The position numbers and the translations under genes were made by a program. A stretch of 21,254 bases of DNA from Apostichopus californicus (taxonomy: Eukaryota > Echinodermata > Holothuroidea > Aspidochirotida > Stichopodidae): assembly GCA_020650975.1 (NCBI GenBank), contig JAIPMN010016126.1:3370-24623 (forward strand). Reading direction: 5' to 3'. The notes beneath the pieces are model-generated. The model did no database searches, was not told the origin of the DNA, and worked only from the letters and a program-made list of their open reading frames with translations. Shown piece after piece: positions 1-8,450 of this stretch; the first letter of the stretch is position 1, and the number at the start of each line of letters is the position of its first letter.

Positions 1-186
1 CACACAAACTGACCTGTATGCAGTTTTTTGGACCCAGAAGGTTCGAATGATTGATTATATAGCTTCAAATTGTTATCAATAAATCTGCTCACTAAATTTT
101 CGCACCGTAAAGCATCTCTGGCGGGCCGGACGCAACCCTGCGGCGGGCCGGACTGTGGCCCGCGGGCCGTAGGTTGGACAACCCTG
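1..186. mobile_element. hAT-like transposon terminus (partial, runs off left edge)
   Basis: The right outer end is at about 179-186 (CAACCCTG, i.e. CAGGGTTG read inward on the - strand). Inside it is a GC-rich subterminal block (121-176) with repeated GGCGGGCCGGA and GGCCCGCGGGCC words. A CAGGG(T/G)TG end followed by repeated GGCCCGCGGGCC is typical of non-autonomous hAT-family elements in animals (family knowledge). The other end and one copy of the target duplication lie outside the window. The GC jump against AT-rich flanks supports an insertion. The family assignment is by resemblance only. Confidence 0.5.
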
Positions 187-598
187 CTGTAAATGGAACA
201 ATTGTTGTAATGCTCTTCCAGTCTGACAACATCCTCCCTTCTCCCTTCCCATCTCTCTGACTTTACCTGAAATCACTGGCTCTACTGGTAAATTGTTCTA
301 GAATATTCTTCAACTATTCCACTATAAATCCATCCCCCTCAGCAATCCTTCAAACCCATCCCATTATCTCTCCTCCCTTGCAGTAATCAGTATAATTAAT
401 TAAATTAATGAAAATATGCATACTTAAGTTGTTGCAAACTGTTTGAGTTTGACCCTATATCCCACCACCTTCACCCCCCTCCCTTCATCAACTTTCTTCA
501 TGCCTCCACCTCCCTAAAGTTGTAACCATTATTATTACAATTGTCAAATTGGTTTTTAACCTGTTTGACCCATCCTTATATCCTTTTCTCTCTTCATT
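187..598. other. Non-coding, presumed upstream intron
   Basis: This stretch is pyrimidine-rich with several CCCTCCC/CATCCC runs (about 230-360 and 465-515). I see no sushi exon or other recognisable coding block in it on either strand. A degenerate extra unit of the following 76-bp array may begin near 550 (GTTTGACCCATCC resembles GTGCGACACCCTCC). It is presumed to be the intron before exon 1, because exon 1 starts at an acceptor in phase 1 and so needs an upstream exon. Confidence 0.5.
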
Positions 599-870
599 AA
601 CGGTGTCATCATTTCTAATTCTTTCACACCGTCTATTTACAGCTTTGGTGTGCGACACCCTCCCAGATTTAATCAAGAGTGTCATGAATACTAATTCTTC
701 CACACCGTCTATTCACAGCTGTGGTGTGCGACACCCTCCCAGATTTAATCAACGGTGTCGTCATTACTAATTCTTTAACACCTTTTGTTCTCAGCTGTGG
801 TGTGCGACACCCTCCCAGATTTAATCAACGGTGTCATGATTACTAATTCTTTTACACCGTCTATTCACAG
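599..870 (+). repeat. 76-bp tandem array of splice-acceptor/exon-start copies
   Basis: Near-identical units are spaced exactly 76 bp apart. Their acceptor AGs end at 642, 718, 794 and 870, so the exon-like starts are 643, 719, 795 and 871. Each unit has a pyrimidine-rich tract (ACACCGTCTATTCACAG or a variant), then CT(G/T)TGGTGTGCGACACC and CTCCCAGATTTAATCAA. The unit is the 3' end of an intron plus about the first 35 nt of a sushi exon. Only the last copy continues into a complete domain. Reading from the first three acceptors in the exon phase meets TAA (for example at 768-770 for the first). Confidence 0.9.
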
Positions 871-1062
871 CTGTGGTGTGCAACACCCTCCCAGATTTAG
901 TCAATGGTAATACAGTGTGTAGCAACATGAATAACTACAACAGCGTATGTTCCTTGTCCTGCAATGCTGGCTTTGATTTGACAGGATCCTCCTCTCGACA
1001 GTGTCTTCCATCCGGACTGTGGAGTGGAACGCAGCCTATCTGTGGACCTGCAGCTCCTTCAG
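871..1062 (+). CDS. Sushi (CCP) domain exon 1
   Basis: This exon encodes one six-cysteine sushi module of an extracellular sushi-repeat protein. The acceptor is TTCACAG|CT and the donor G|GTACAG, both phase 1, with reading frame from 873. Cysteines fall at module residues 3, 16, 26, 30, 44 and 57, with the hallmark LVNG, NAGF and LWSGTQPIC. It is the longest exon (192 nt) because five extra codons (GPAAPS) follow the last cysteine, giving a longer linker to exon 2. No start codon or signal peptide is visible here, so this is an internal exon. Three decoy acceptors lie directly upstream. The domain call is firm; use of the 870 acceptor is inferred from frame. Confidence 0.88.
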
Positions 1063-1107
1063 GTACAGTACTATATCTCTGGATTTATTTATAACTTTAT
1101 GTTGAAA

Positions 1108-1151
1108 AGTAAGTTGGCCTGACGTTTCGATCCTAGCAGGATCTTCTTCAG
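1108..1151 (-). repeat. Dispersed element with hammerhead-like core, copy A
   Basis: Read on the - strand from 1151 the order is CTGAAGA, A, GATCC-TGCTA-GGATC (5-bp stem with 5-nt loop), GAAAC, GTCAGGCCAACTTAC. The same sequence recurs as both arms of an inverted repeat at 3107-3181 and, diverged, at 13642. The order CUGANGA - stem II - GAAA matches the conserved core of hammerhead ribozymes, which are known in Penelope-like retroelements. However, an extra A precedes the stem, and no stem III hairpin with cleavage site is visible. Confidence 0.6.
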
Positions 1152-2506
1152 AGGCTAAATGACAAGTAACAGCAACAGACAGGACAAAAACATGCACAGA
1201 ATACAGACAGGTTAATGAGCATGGTGAACACAAAGAGATAGATGTAAGGGGATTAGTAGACAAGGGATGGAGAGAAGAAAGAAAGAAAGAAACCAACAGG
1301 GAAAGAGGAAATGTAGGAGATAAACAGTGGAGGGACAAAGAGAGGATTAAGGGAAGGGGGTGGGGAATAAACTGGAGAAGGACAAAGACAGAAAGGTGTT
1401 TGCAAACAGTTTTATTTTATTTTGATTATAACTTTATGTGATTGGATTTAGTGTCTCATTGATGAAATGGTGTCAAAGTGATGGGAAGGGACGCCTGGGG
1501 GAACAGGGAACGCCTGGGGGTACCCTGGCCTGGACACTTCTGGTAGGTTGAGACCATCAATGTAACAGGGGCTACTGATGTATACCAAAGAAGAGAAACA
1601 GTGTTCTCTCGTTTGATGCTCTTAATCTATTAAATGTGTTGGAGACCAAGACCAGAATCTCCCAGATATAAAGAAATACAAATTTAGGGAAAAATCCCCA
1701 TACATTCTGTCAGTAAAAGTTAGCTTGGGCACAAGATATTACCATGCCCCTCCCCCATTCGAGCAATAAACCAACATTCACTGAAAATTATCAGTAACAA
1801 TAGTCATTGTCCATGGGCAGAGTTGTTGTTACTACCCTGCAAATTAAGTAGAAACACAAATGATTTAAAGTTATCGACATGACTCAGAAATCACAGGAGT
1901 GTTCCCTTTGTCAAAGTAATCAAGCTTCCTTAAATATTTTCAATTTGGTTTACCATCATGGTCTCCTGGTTACTGAAGTTTATAATTATTACATGAGTCT
2001 TATACAACTTTATATTAGATTAATGTGCAATGTTTTCTTTGGCAAGCTAGCTGACCCAAACAGGGCATGTGAGCTTGAAATTAGAACCTCTCTCTCTCTT
2101 TAATGTAACAGCATTTATTCAAACAAGAAAGAAAAATTTATTTCCATCGTTACAGTTGCCCAGTTTATGCCATGAAAAGTAAAAAGTCGTGTTTTCAAAA
2201 TTTTCGTTTTTGATTGAATTTTGAGGAAATTTGGCGATGTCATACATGACTTCCACGTGGAGAAGGAGGAGGAGGAGGAGTAGGAAGAGGAGGGCTTCAA
2301 GTGTAATCTCTTTCATTGACCACCAAACTTTGTAGTCAAATAATTATGAATCTATAACAGGATGATCCGAAGGATATTGAGCACAAGAGGCTGATTACAA
2401 TAACTTTGTGAGAGCTAGAATAGTCTGGCAGCGTTTGTTTGCGTAGTCCAATGATTATAAACACACATAGATATCTCGGTTAGATAGTAGGGCAGGCCTG
2501 ATGTTT

Positions 2507-2537
2507 GGGGCGTGGTGGGGGGGGTGGGGGTGGGGGG
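2507..2537 (+). other. G-quadruplex-forming tract
   Basis: GGGG, then a run of eight G, then GGGGG and GGGGGG are separated by 1-6 nt loops, which satisfies the usual four-G-run rule on the coding strand of intron 1, about 160 bp before the exon 2 acceptor. The run pattern is direct sequence evidence; folding is inference. Confidence 0.6.
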
Positions 2538-2693
2538 AAGGTCAGAGGACTATAGCTTTAGTAATAGCTACAATAATGCAAATTTCTTAACCAACACAAT
2601 TACACTTTGAAATAAAATGTTAACTTATCATCTAGCTAAAAGTTTGTTCCAAAATCTTCATTTTATATTTTTTTCCAATACTCCTTCATTCAG

Positions 2694-2870
2694 TTTGCCC
2701 AACATTGCCGCCCATTGAGAATACCGATCTGGCCTGCACGGACGGTACTAACTTTGGCAGTGAGTGCACGTATACCTGCATGTCTGGTTTAACCGCTGCC
2801 TCAGGGAGCACCCCACTACTGGTATGCGGAGAGAACGGCCAGTGGAATGGAGGCGCCTTCTTCTGTATAC
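2694..2870 (+). CDS. Sushi (CCP) domain exon 2
   Basis: The frame runs from 2696 (TGC first). Cysteines are at residues 1, 14, 24, 28, 44 and 57. The module reads CPTLPPIEN, SECTYTCMSG and GQWNGGAFFC. It departs from its neighbours by having AAS after the fourth cysteine's glycine-leucine and by GGAFF in place of the usual SG-x-x-P before the last cysteine. The polypyrimidine tract and TTCATTCAG acceptor are good; the donor is C|GTACGT. Joining to exon 1 makes GTT (Val). At 59 codons it is at the short end of the set. The domain call is strong. Confidence 0.9.
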
Positions 2871-4249
2871 GTACGTTTCCGTATTTTTTTGCTCAACGGT
2901 ATCATTATTGTTTGTTATGACAACTGGACTGTCAAGTTATCTTTGTGCGTCAGAGTCTAACGCTGAAATAGGATTGTCTTATCGAACACATAGCAAAAGA
3001 GCAAGCATGATTGAGCACGACTGTTAAGAGATTGGGTAAATGCACACTTAACAAAGGTGTAAGACATAGATGTGACAAGAAGAAAAAGAACATGAAAAAG
3101 TAAGTTGGCCTGATGTTTCGATCCTAGCAGGATCTTCTTCGAAGTCTATAGAAGATCCTGCTAAGATCGAAACGTCAGGCCCTCTTACTCTTACACATTC
3201 TCTTACACAGGCTCTTAGTGGATAGGCATGCAGTTAACTAACATTTTTTCTTTTATTTTGAGAAGAGAAAGAAACAATGGAAGAGTCTTAGCACCAAGAA
3301 ATGTTACAGGGTCTATGGGATTCTTTTTCTTTTCTTGAGAAAATTTGCCCTTACTAGCTTTTCTATTAATGTTTGCTCTGATTTAAATTCCCAAAAGGCT
3401 ATCATGACGTTGTTCTTGTCATCTACAACGGTTACAGTAAACTTACATTTTATATTTTGCTGTCCTTGTTTTTTGCTCTACTAAGTTTTAGGACATAAAT
3501 GACACCAAAATGAACCAAACAATTGTTAAAGTAGTTATTGTCGAGAACAAATGTAAAAGCTTTTTCTCTAACCATGAACAATCTATATATCTCAACTTTC
3601 TATTTCTATAATATACCTCTTTAACTATACCTTGTAAATATTGTTGCTATGGAGATGGAATTCTTGGGTGTGAGCCAGTGAAAGTCCGAAAGTTGGTGCT
3701 TATGGAGGTCAGGCAGGATGAAGGAGAGATAAGGGGAGATGGGGGTCAAGAGGGGTTAGAGATGTGTGTGTGTGTGTTTCTACAGTGTATGCTATATGTA
3801 CAGACTACTTATGATATTGTGTGAGAGGAAGGGAGTTCACTGTTCACTTTGACTTTGACTTGGCCTTGTGTTGTTGTGCTGGCTGTTGGGAAAATGAAGG
3901 GTGTGGCTGAGTGAAGTTACTGCAAACTGATGGAGACCTGAGAGATTGAGTGAAGGAGTTGGGACTGGAGTAGGGAAGGAATAAAAGTCACAGAACATTA
4001 TAAATATTCTCTCATCTTATCTTTGGAGTTCCGCAAGAACCATTGCAGCTTTGTCGGGACTAAACTAATACATCGATCCTCTACTCGACATTTATGGTCA
4101 AAAGTCTCAGTGACATGCCACAAAAATCTGCAATAACATTTAATACCCATTTCTTTGATTGGATTTCGTCAGGTTTGATTTTGTTTTTTTAAATCTTTTA
4201 GTTACATCTTCATAATTTCACTGTTCCTTTACATCTTTCCGCACTCCAG
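2871..4249 (+). other. Intron 2
   Basis: It contains the inverted repeat at 3107-3181. The rest is AT-rich sequence with a purine-rich stretch (about 3655-3770) and a short GT run at 3766-3777. I see no sushi signature or other gene between 3190 and 4249. Confidence 0.65.
3107..3181. repeat. Inverted repeat (snap-back pair of the dispersed element)
   Basis: The left arm 3107-3137 and right arm 3151-3181 are reverse complements over 31 nt with two mismatches, separated by a 13-nt spacer. Each arm is a copy of the element seen at 1108-1151 (GATCCTAGCAGGATC flanked by GTTTCG). One strand of RNA from this site would form a long hairpin. It probably arose from two head-to-head insertions or from a palindromic element. 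Confidence 0.85.
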
Positions 4250-4432
4250 CGATAAGATGTCCGACACTCGTTAGCGTTCAACAAGGCAGCCTCTTCTGTA
4301 CCAATTCCAACTTTTACCTCAGTCAATGTACGTACACTTGTAATGCTGGTCTAAGCGTTCCGATTGGACAGGACTCAACAAGGATATGTCAGATGGATGG
4401 CACATGGTCAGGTGCAGCTCCACGGTGTCTTG
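4250..4432 (+). CDS. Sushi (CCP) domain exon 3
   Basis: The exon is open from 4252, has no internal methionine near its start, and is easy to miss in a plain ORF scan. Cysteines are at residues 3, 16, 26, 30, 46 and 59, with SQCTYTCNAG and GTWSGAAPRCL. The usual NG before the second cysteine is replaced by QQG, as in other modules where this turn varies. The acceptor is CACTCCAG|CG and the donor G|GTGAGT, both phase 1. The junction codon with exon 2 is CCG (Pro). A 55-bp minisatellite begins about 110 bp downstream. The call is firm. Confidence 0.9.
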
Positions 4433-5813
4433 GTGAGTGTCAAAGGTCATTAATATTACCAGGCACTGCTAAAAACTTTCAGACTGTTTCATTGGCTGAA
4501 AGTTGTCGAAAGTACTTTCCAGCAGATTTGGGCTGTTTGTATTATTCAACAACATTAGGGAACCTTCAGTGACAGTACGTGACAGCAGTGTTTATATTAT
4601 TCAACAACATTAAGGAACCTTCAGTGACAGCATGTGACAGCATTCTTGATATTATTCAACAACATTAAAGAACCTTCAGTGACAGTACGTGACAGCAGTG
4701 TCTATATTATTCAACTACATTGAAGAACCTTCAGTGACAGCACGTGACAGCAGTGTTTATATTATTCAACAACATTAAGGAACCTTCAGTGACAGCATGT
4801 GACAGCAGTGTTTATGGTATTCAACAACATTAAAAAAACCTTCAGTGACAGCATGTGACAGCAGTGTTTAAGGTATTCAACAACATTTAGGAACCTTCAG
4901 TGACAGCATGTGACAGCAGTGTTTATGGTATTCAACAACATTAAAGAACTTTCAGTGACAGCATGTAACAGCAGTCTTTATATTATTCAACAACATTAAA
5001 GAACCTTCAGTGACAGTACGTGACAGCATTGTTTATATTATTCAACAACATTGAAGAACCTTCTGTGACAGCACAATATGTTCCAGGCTTAAAATGTTGG
5101 AACTAACTTGCTGTAAAGATTATTGAGCTTGAGCAGTGACCATTATTTGATTTTCTAGCATATCTAGGCCATACTGGTGAATGTTACAGTTTATCATTTC
5201 ACTTTACTACCCCTAGCTGTCTCACATACCTTAGTCTTGCCCCTCAAACCTGACTTTAAATTGAAAAACTTTAAAGTGAATCGTTACTGCCAGTACCAAT
5301 ATTTAGTGACAGGTAAAAAGAAATGGCATGCTCTTCCTCGTGACAACATTTTAACCCAAAATATTCTCTCAAAGCTCTCTTGAAATATTCTCTTAAACAG
5401 CTTAAAATTTCCAAACATCTTGTAGTTTCTGTAGTAACATGGACATTGCACATTTCAACAGTTGTTTTCTGATCATAATATATATATGATCATTTTAAAT
5501 AACTTAAAGGCAACCCTTTTCATTATGTATGCAAGTAGACATTTTGAAGGGGACATTCTCTGAAGAGTTAAAAGTGAATTTTTTAACTTTGTACGCCAAT
5601 GGTCATATTCAAATTGATAGATATTAACAAAAGTTGACACAAACATTTCATCAATAACTGTGGTTTTGGTGCATAAATGTTGTCCACAAATTTGGCTGAG
5701 ACATGAAAGAGCCTTTATGCGCCTTGTAACACCTTTAATAGTTTGATGATAATGAAATAGTTTAATAGAGAAACATTTGGACCATGGCTGATGTTTTTTG
5801 TTTCTCTACTTAG
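4433..5813 (+). other. Intron 3
   Basis: It holds the 55-bp minisatellite (4541-5090), followed by ordinary AT-rich intron sequence to the exon 4 acceptor. I see no coding block in 5091-5813. Confidence 0.7.
4541..5090 (+). repeat. 55-bp minisatellite, ten copies
   Basis: Units start at the word ATTATTCAAC or GGTATTCAAC at 4541, 4596, 4651, 4706, 4761, 4816, 4872, 4927, 4982 and 5037. The period is 55 bp, with one 56-bp step caused by an extra A. Each unit has ATTCAACAACATTAA, GAACCTTCAGTGACAG and GTGACAGCAGTG. Three consecutive copies share the GGTATTC variant (4816-4981), which points to local amplification of a sub-block. Confidence 0.93.
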
Positions 5814-5993
5814 TATCATCTTGCCAGGAGCTGTCCCTGCCATCCAACGGTAACATTGCCTGCTCAGATAATAACAACATCAACAGTTTGTGCATGTATT
5901 CATGCAACAATGGATTTATTCTTGCCAATGGTCAGCTGTCCAGAGTCTGCCTGTCTATCGGTCAGTGGAGCGGTTCTGCTCCGTCATGCAACA
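5814..5993 (+). CDS. Sushi (CCP) domain exon 4
   Basis: The frame runs from 5816. Cysteines are at residues 3, 16, 26, 30, 45 and 58. The module carries LPSNGN, an asparagine-rich loop (DNNNINS) between cysteines 2 and 3, then MYSCNNGF and GQWSGSAPSC. The same Asn-rich loop type occurs in exons 1 and 12 (NMNNYNS, DNNANS), which suggests a shared origin. The acceptor is CTCTACTTAG and the donor A|GTGAGT. The junction codon with exon 3 is GTA (Val). Despite the asparagines no N-X-S/T sequon is formed. Confidence 0.92.
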
Positions 5994-7111
5994 GTGAGTA
6001 TAACTTTTCAACATTTTAGCTTTCAAAACTGAATAATTTCTTTCGTTCTTTTGTTTCTTAACGTGTGGTGTCTAAATCATGTTAAAACATCTACCATACA
6101 ACTATAATGTTTCTTAAAATCGTTCCATGGTAAATCAAAAACTTTGAAATGAATCTACGAGGCTACTACATCTCCTAGCAATAATTAAAGCAAACGTTGA
6201 AACAATGAATAGATGTAACACCTTGTAGCGGTGTGATGATTAGTATGCAATAGTTTTCTGTAGAAGGACGTTCTTCCAAAGTGTAATCGCGACTCCCGGC
6301 GACCAATCGATTACGCGCGACTATCAGCACTAGTAGAGAATGTTCCTTAGTACACCTTGAAAAATTTTGGGTTATTTTTCTTACAAATTCATTCCGATCA
6401 GATTCATTGACCCTTATACACAAGATTCTCATAATTGAACAAAATTTAAAGAAAACTTCTATTCTCTTCATATCTTTAACTTGTACAATATGATACCAAA
6501 CTGCAACCGCTAGGGTGGGCTAGATAGACGAAGACAACACTCTTTCTGTTGTCTCACTGGAAAAATACGGGACAGTGTATGCTAATGTCGAAGAAATATC
6601 ATACACTTTTGTTAATACACTCTTGCCCCCAAAGACTGCTTGGCATGACAAACTAATCTTTGGAAATATCTATTGAATGCTTTTAAAGTGATAATATGAA
6701 AATTAGGGTCACAATTCTGGAGAAAATATGAAATGGTAGTGCTGTTTATTATCAGAGAAGCATATTTGTTCTTGCCTTACAGTTGCTGTACAGAAATCAA
6801 AGCAGTTGCTATTTGGTTAAAGACTTTAGTACTAAACAAATTGATTCATAAGCTTTTTTCATGTTGAATTTACCTGAGGATTTACGATCAGCCTTTCTCA
6901 TTATCTCAAATCTGTGGTGATATGAAGATGATGATTATAAAAAAATGCCATCATATTGTTTTCTCTTTCTTTTGATCTTTTGTATATCAATTTATATTTA
7001 GGTTAAGTTTGATGAAGACAATTAATTCAGGGATTATTTAGATGATTGTTAAATGTTTGAGACAAGAACTAAACTTTTAAGTTACATTGCTCTGCTGATT
7101 TTGACCAACAG
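5994..7111 (+). other. Intron 4
   Basis: This is AT-rich intron sequence. The one GC-richer patch is at about 6285-6320 (ATCGCGACTCCCGGCGACC and ATTACGCGCG). I could not connect it to any feature class and see no exon, tRNA or clear repeat here. Confidence 0.6.
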
Positions 7112-7297
7112 GCGTGAGCTGTGACCCCTTGCCCCAGATAACAAATGGTCAATTGTTATGTCCAGCTGTCCCCAGCTTTCAACAAACTTGCACCTACAGC
7201 TGTGATGCGGGCTACCGACTGAACACTGGTTCGGATAACTTCATGTTAACCTGTCTCGGCTCGTCACAGTGGGATAACTTTATTCCCTCTTGTTTGA
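7112..7297 (+). CDS. Sushi (CCP) domain exon 5
   Basis: The frame runs from 7114. Cysteines are at residues 3, 16, 26, 30, 47 and 60. It begins CDPLPQITNG and has TCTYSCDAGY and LNTGS before a longer Cys4-Cys5 loop (17 residues). The tryptophan is followed by DNF instead of SG. It is a close paralogue of exon 7, which shares CDPLPQI, the C-P after cysteine 2, and LNTGS, so the two look like a duplicated pair with exon 6 between them. The acceptor is CCAACAG and the donor A|GTAAGT. The junction codon with exon 4 is AGC. Confidence 0.92.
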
Positions 7298-8273
7298 GTA
7301 AGTACATAAAAAAATATAAAAATATCTGATTTATGCACTAAATTATAAACTAGCTTTTATTGTTCAGTATGTTTGGAAAACTTAATTTAGAGGGAATCTG
7401 TTTTTATGATCATATTGATATTTGAAGTTGTTGAAACTTTGTATTAAACCGAATTTGAAGCAACTAGACCCATATTCATGAACTATCCTTGCATAGTTTT
7501 CAATTGTAACCTGTCCAGTTTTCCTGGACACCCTACATGGGTCTGTCCTCTTCTCATCCACACCATAAACTATTTTCTATTTCCTCTGGTTTTAACCTGT
7601 CTATTTCTCCTGGACACCCTACATGGGTCTGTCCTCTACTCATCTACACCATAAACTATTTTCTATGTCCTCTGGTTTTAACCTGTCCAGTTCTCCTGGA
7701 CACCCTACATGGGTCTGTCCTCTTCTCATCCACACCATAAACTATTTTCTATTTCCTCTGGTGTTAACCTGTCCAGTTCTCCTGTACACCCTACATGGGT
7801 CTGTTCTCTTCTCATCCTCACCATAAACTATTTTCTATTTCCTCTGGTTATAATCTGTCCCGTTCTCCTGGACACCCTACAAGGGTCTGTCCACTTCTCA
7901 TCCACACCATAAACTATTTTCTATTTCCTCTGGTTATAATCTGTCCAGTTCTCCTGTACACCCTACATGGGTCTGTTCTCTTCTCATCCTCACCATAAAC
8001 TATTTTCTATTTCCTCTGGTTATAATCTGTCCAGTTCTCCTGGACACCCTACAAGGGTCTGTCCACTTCTCATCCACACCATAAACTATTTTCTATTTCC
8101 TCTGGTTTTAACCTGTCCAGTTCTCCTGGACACCTTACATGGGTCTGTCCTCTTCTCATCCACTTCATAAACTCTTCCCTCTGGTTGTAACTTCTAGTTT
8201 ACCTCTACACCTTTAATGGGAATGTTTTATTCACATGCACCCATATCATGAGCTATTTCTTTATTTCTTGTAG
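7298..8273 (+). other. Intron 5
   Basis: Most of this intron is the 86-bp array; the first about 170 bp are unremarkable AT-rich sequence. Both array flanks share CCCATAT(T)CATGA(A/G)CTAT (near 7470 and 8240), which shows that the exon 6 acceptor region is the last unit of the array. Confidence 0.75.
7507..8273 (+). repeat. 86-bp tandem array derived from the exon 6 acceptor region
   Basis: Eight good units of 86 bp start at TAACCTGTCCAG or a variant (7507, 7593, 7679, 7765, 7851, 7937, 8023, 8109), and a degenerate ninth runs from 8188 to the acceptor. In each unit CATAAACTATTTTCTATTTCC then TCTGG and CCTGTCCAGTTCTCC aligns with the exon 6 region CATGAGCTATTTCTTTATTTC, TTGTAGG and CATGTCCAGTTTTACC. 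The acceptor TAG is TGG in the copies. Units 4-5 and 6-7 repeat as 172-bp pairs (TGTACACCC/TGTTCTC alternating with GGACACCC/AAGGGT). Confidence 0.9.
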
Positions 8274-8450
8274 GTGTCACATGTCCAGTTTTACCAGATA
8301 TTCTCTTTGGGACAGTAAGCTGTACCTCTGCTAACAGATATCTGAGTACCTGTTCGTATACCTGCCAAGACGGATATGTTCTCATGCCTTCGGTTAATAG
8401 AGTCTGCCTTCAGATAGGGATATGGAGTGGTTCGGAGCCTATATGTACAG
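8274..8450 (+). CDS. Sushi (CCP) domain exon 6
   Basis: The frame runs from 8276 and is open to the donor. Cysteines are at residues 3, 16, 26, 30, 44 and 57, with LPDILFG, STCSYTCQDGY and GIWSGSEPIC. FG replaces the usual NG turn. The acceptor is TTTCTTGTAG|GT and the donor G|GTATAT, a weaker donor than in most of the other exons. The junction codon with exon 5 is AGT. The beginning of this exon (CATGTCCAGTTTTACC) recurs, diverged, in every unit of the upstream 86-bp array. The domain call is strong. Confidence 0.9.

Larger units (their letters stand above)
1063..2693 (+). other. Intron 1
   Basis: This 1.6-kb intron carries one copy of the GATCCTAGCAGGATC element (about 1108-1151), a purine-rich (GA/GAAA) stretch on the + strand at 1205-1400, a short duplicated word GGGA(A)CGCCTGGGGG at 1488-1521, a GGAGGAGGAGGAG tract near 2261-2281 and a G-quadruplex candidate at 2507-2537. 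I found no additional sushi exon in it. Confidence 0.7.

Noticed and set aside
549..770. Open frame through the 76-bp array as an alternative long exon
   Set aside because: It covers parts of different units in shifted frames and stops at 770 before reaching the sushi domain.
6285..6320. GC-rich patch with ATCGCGACTCCCGGCGACC and ATTACGCGCG in intron 4
   Set aside because: No cloverleaf, inverted termini or reading frame that would support an RNA gene or transposon; left as unexplained intron sequence.
7537..8170. A set of overlapping 67-residue + strand open frames with near-identical sequences (MGLSSSHPHHKL type)
   Set aside because: They are the 86-bp array read through: starts are spaced 86 bp and the repeat shifts frame each unit. 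No initiation context or domain, and the array lies between two confirmed splice sites.
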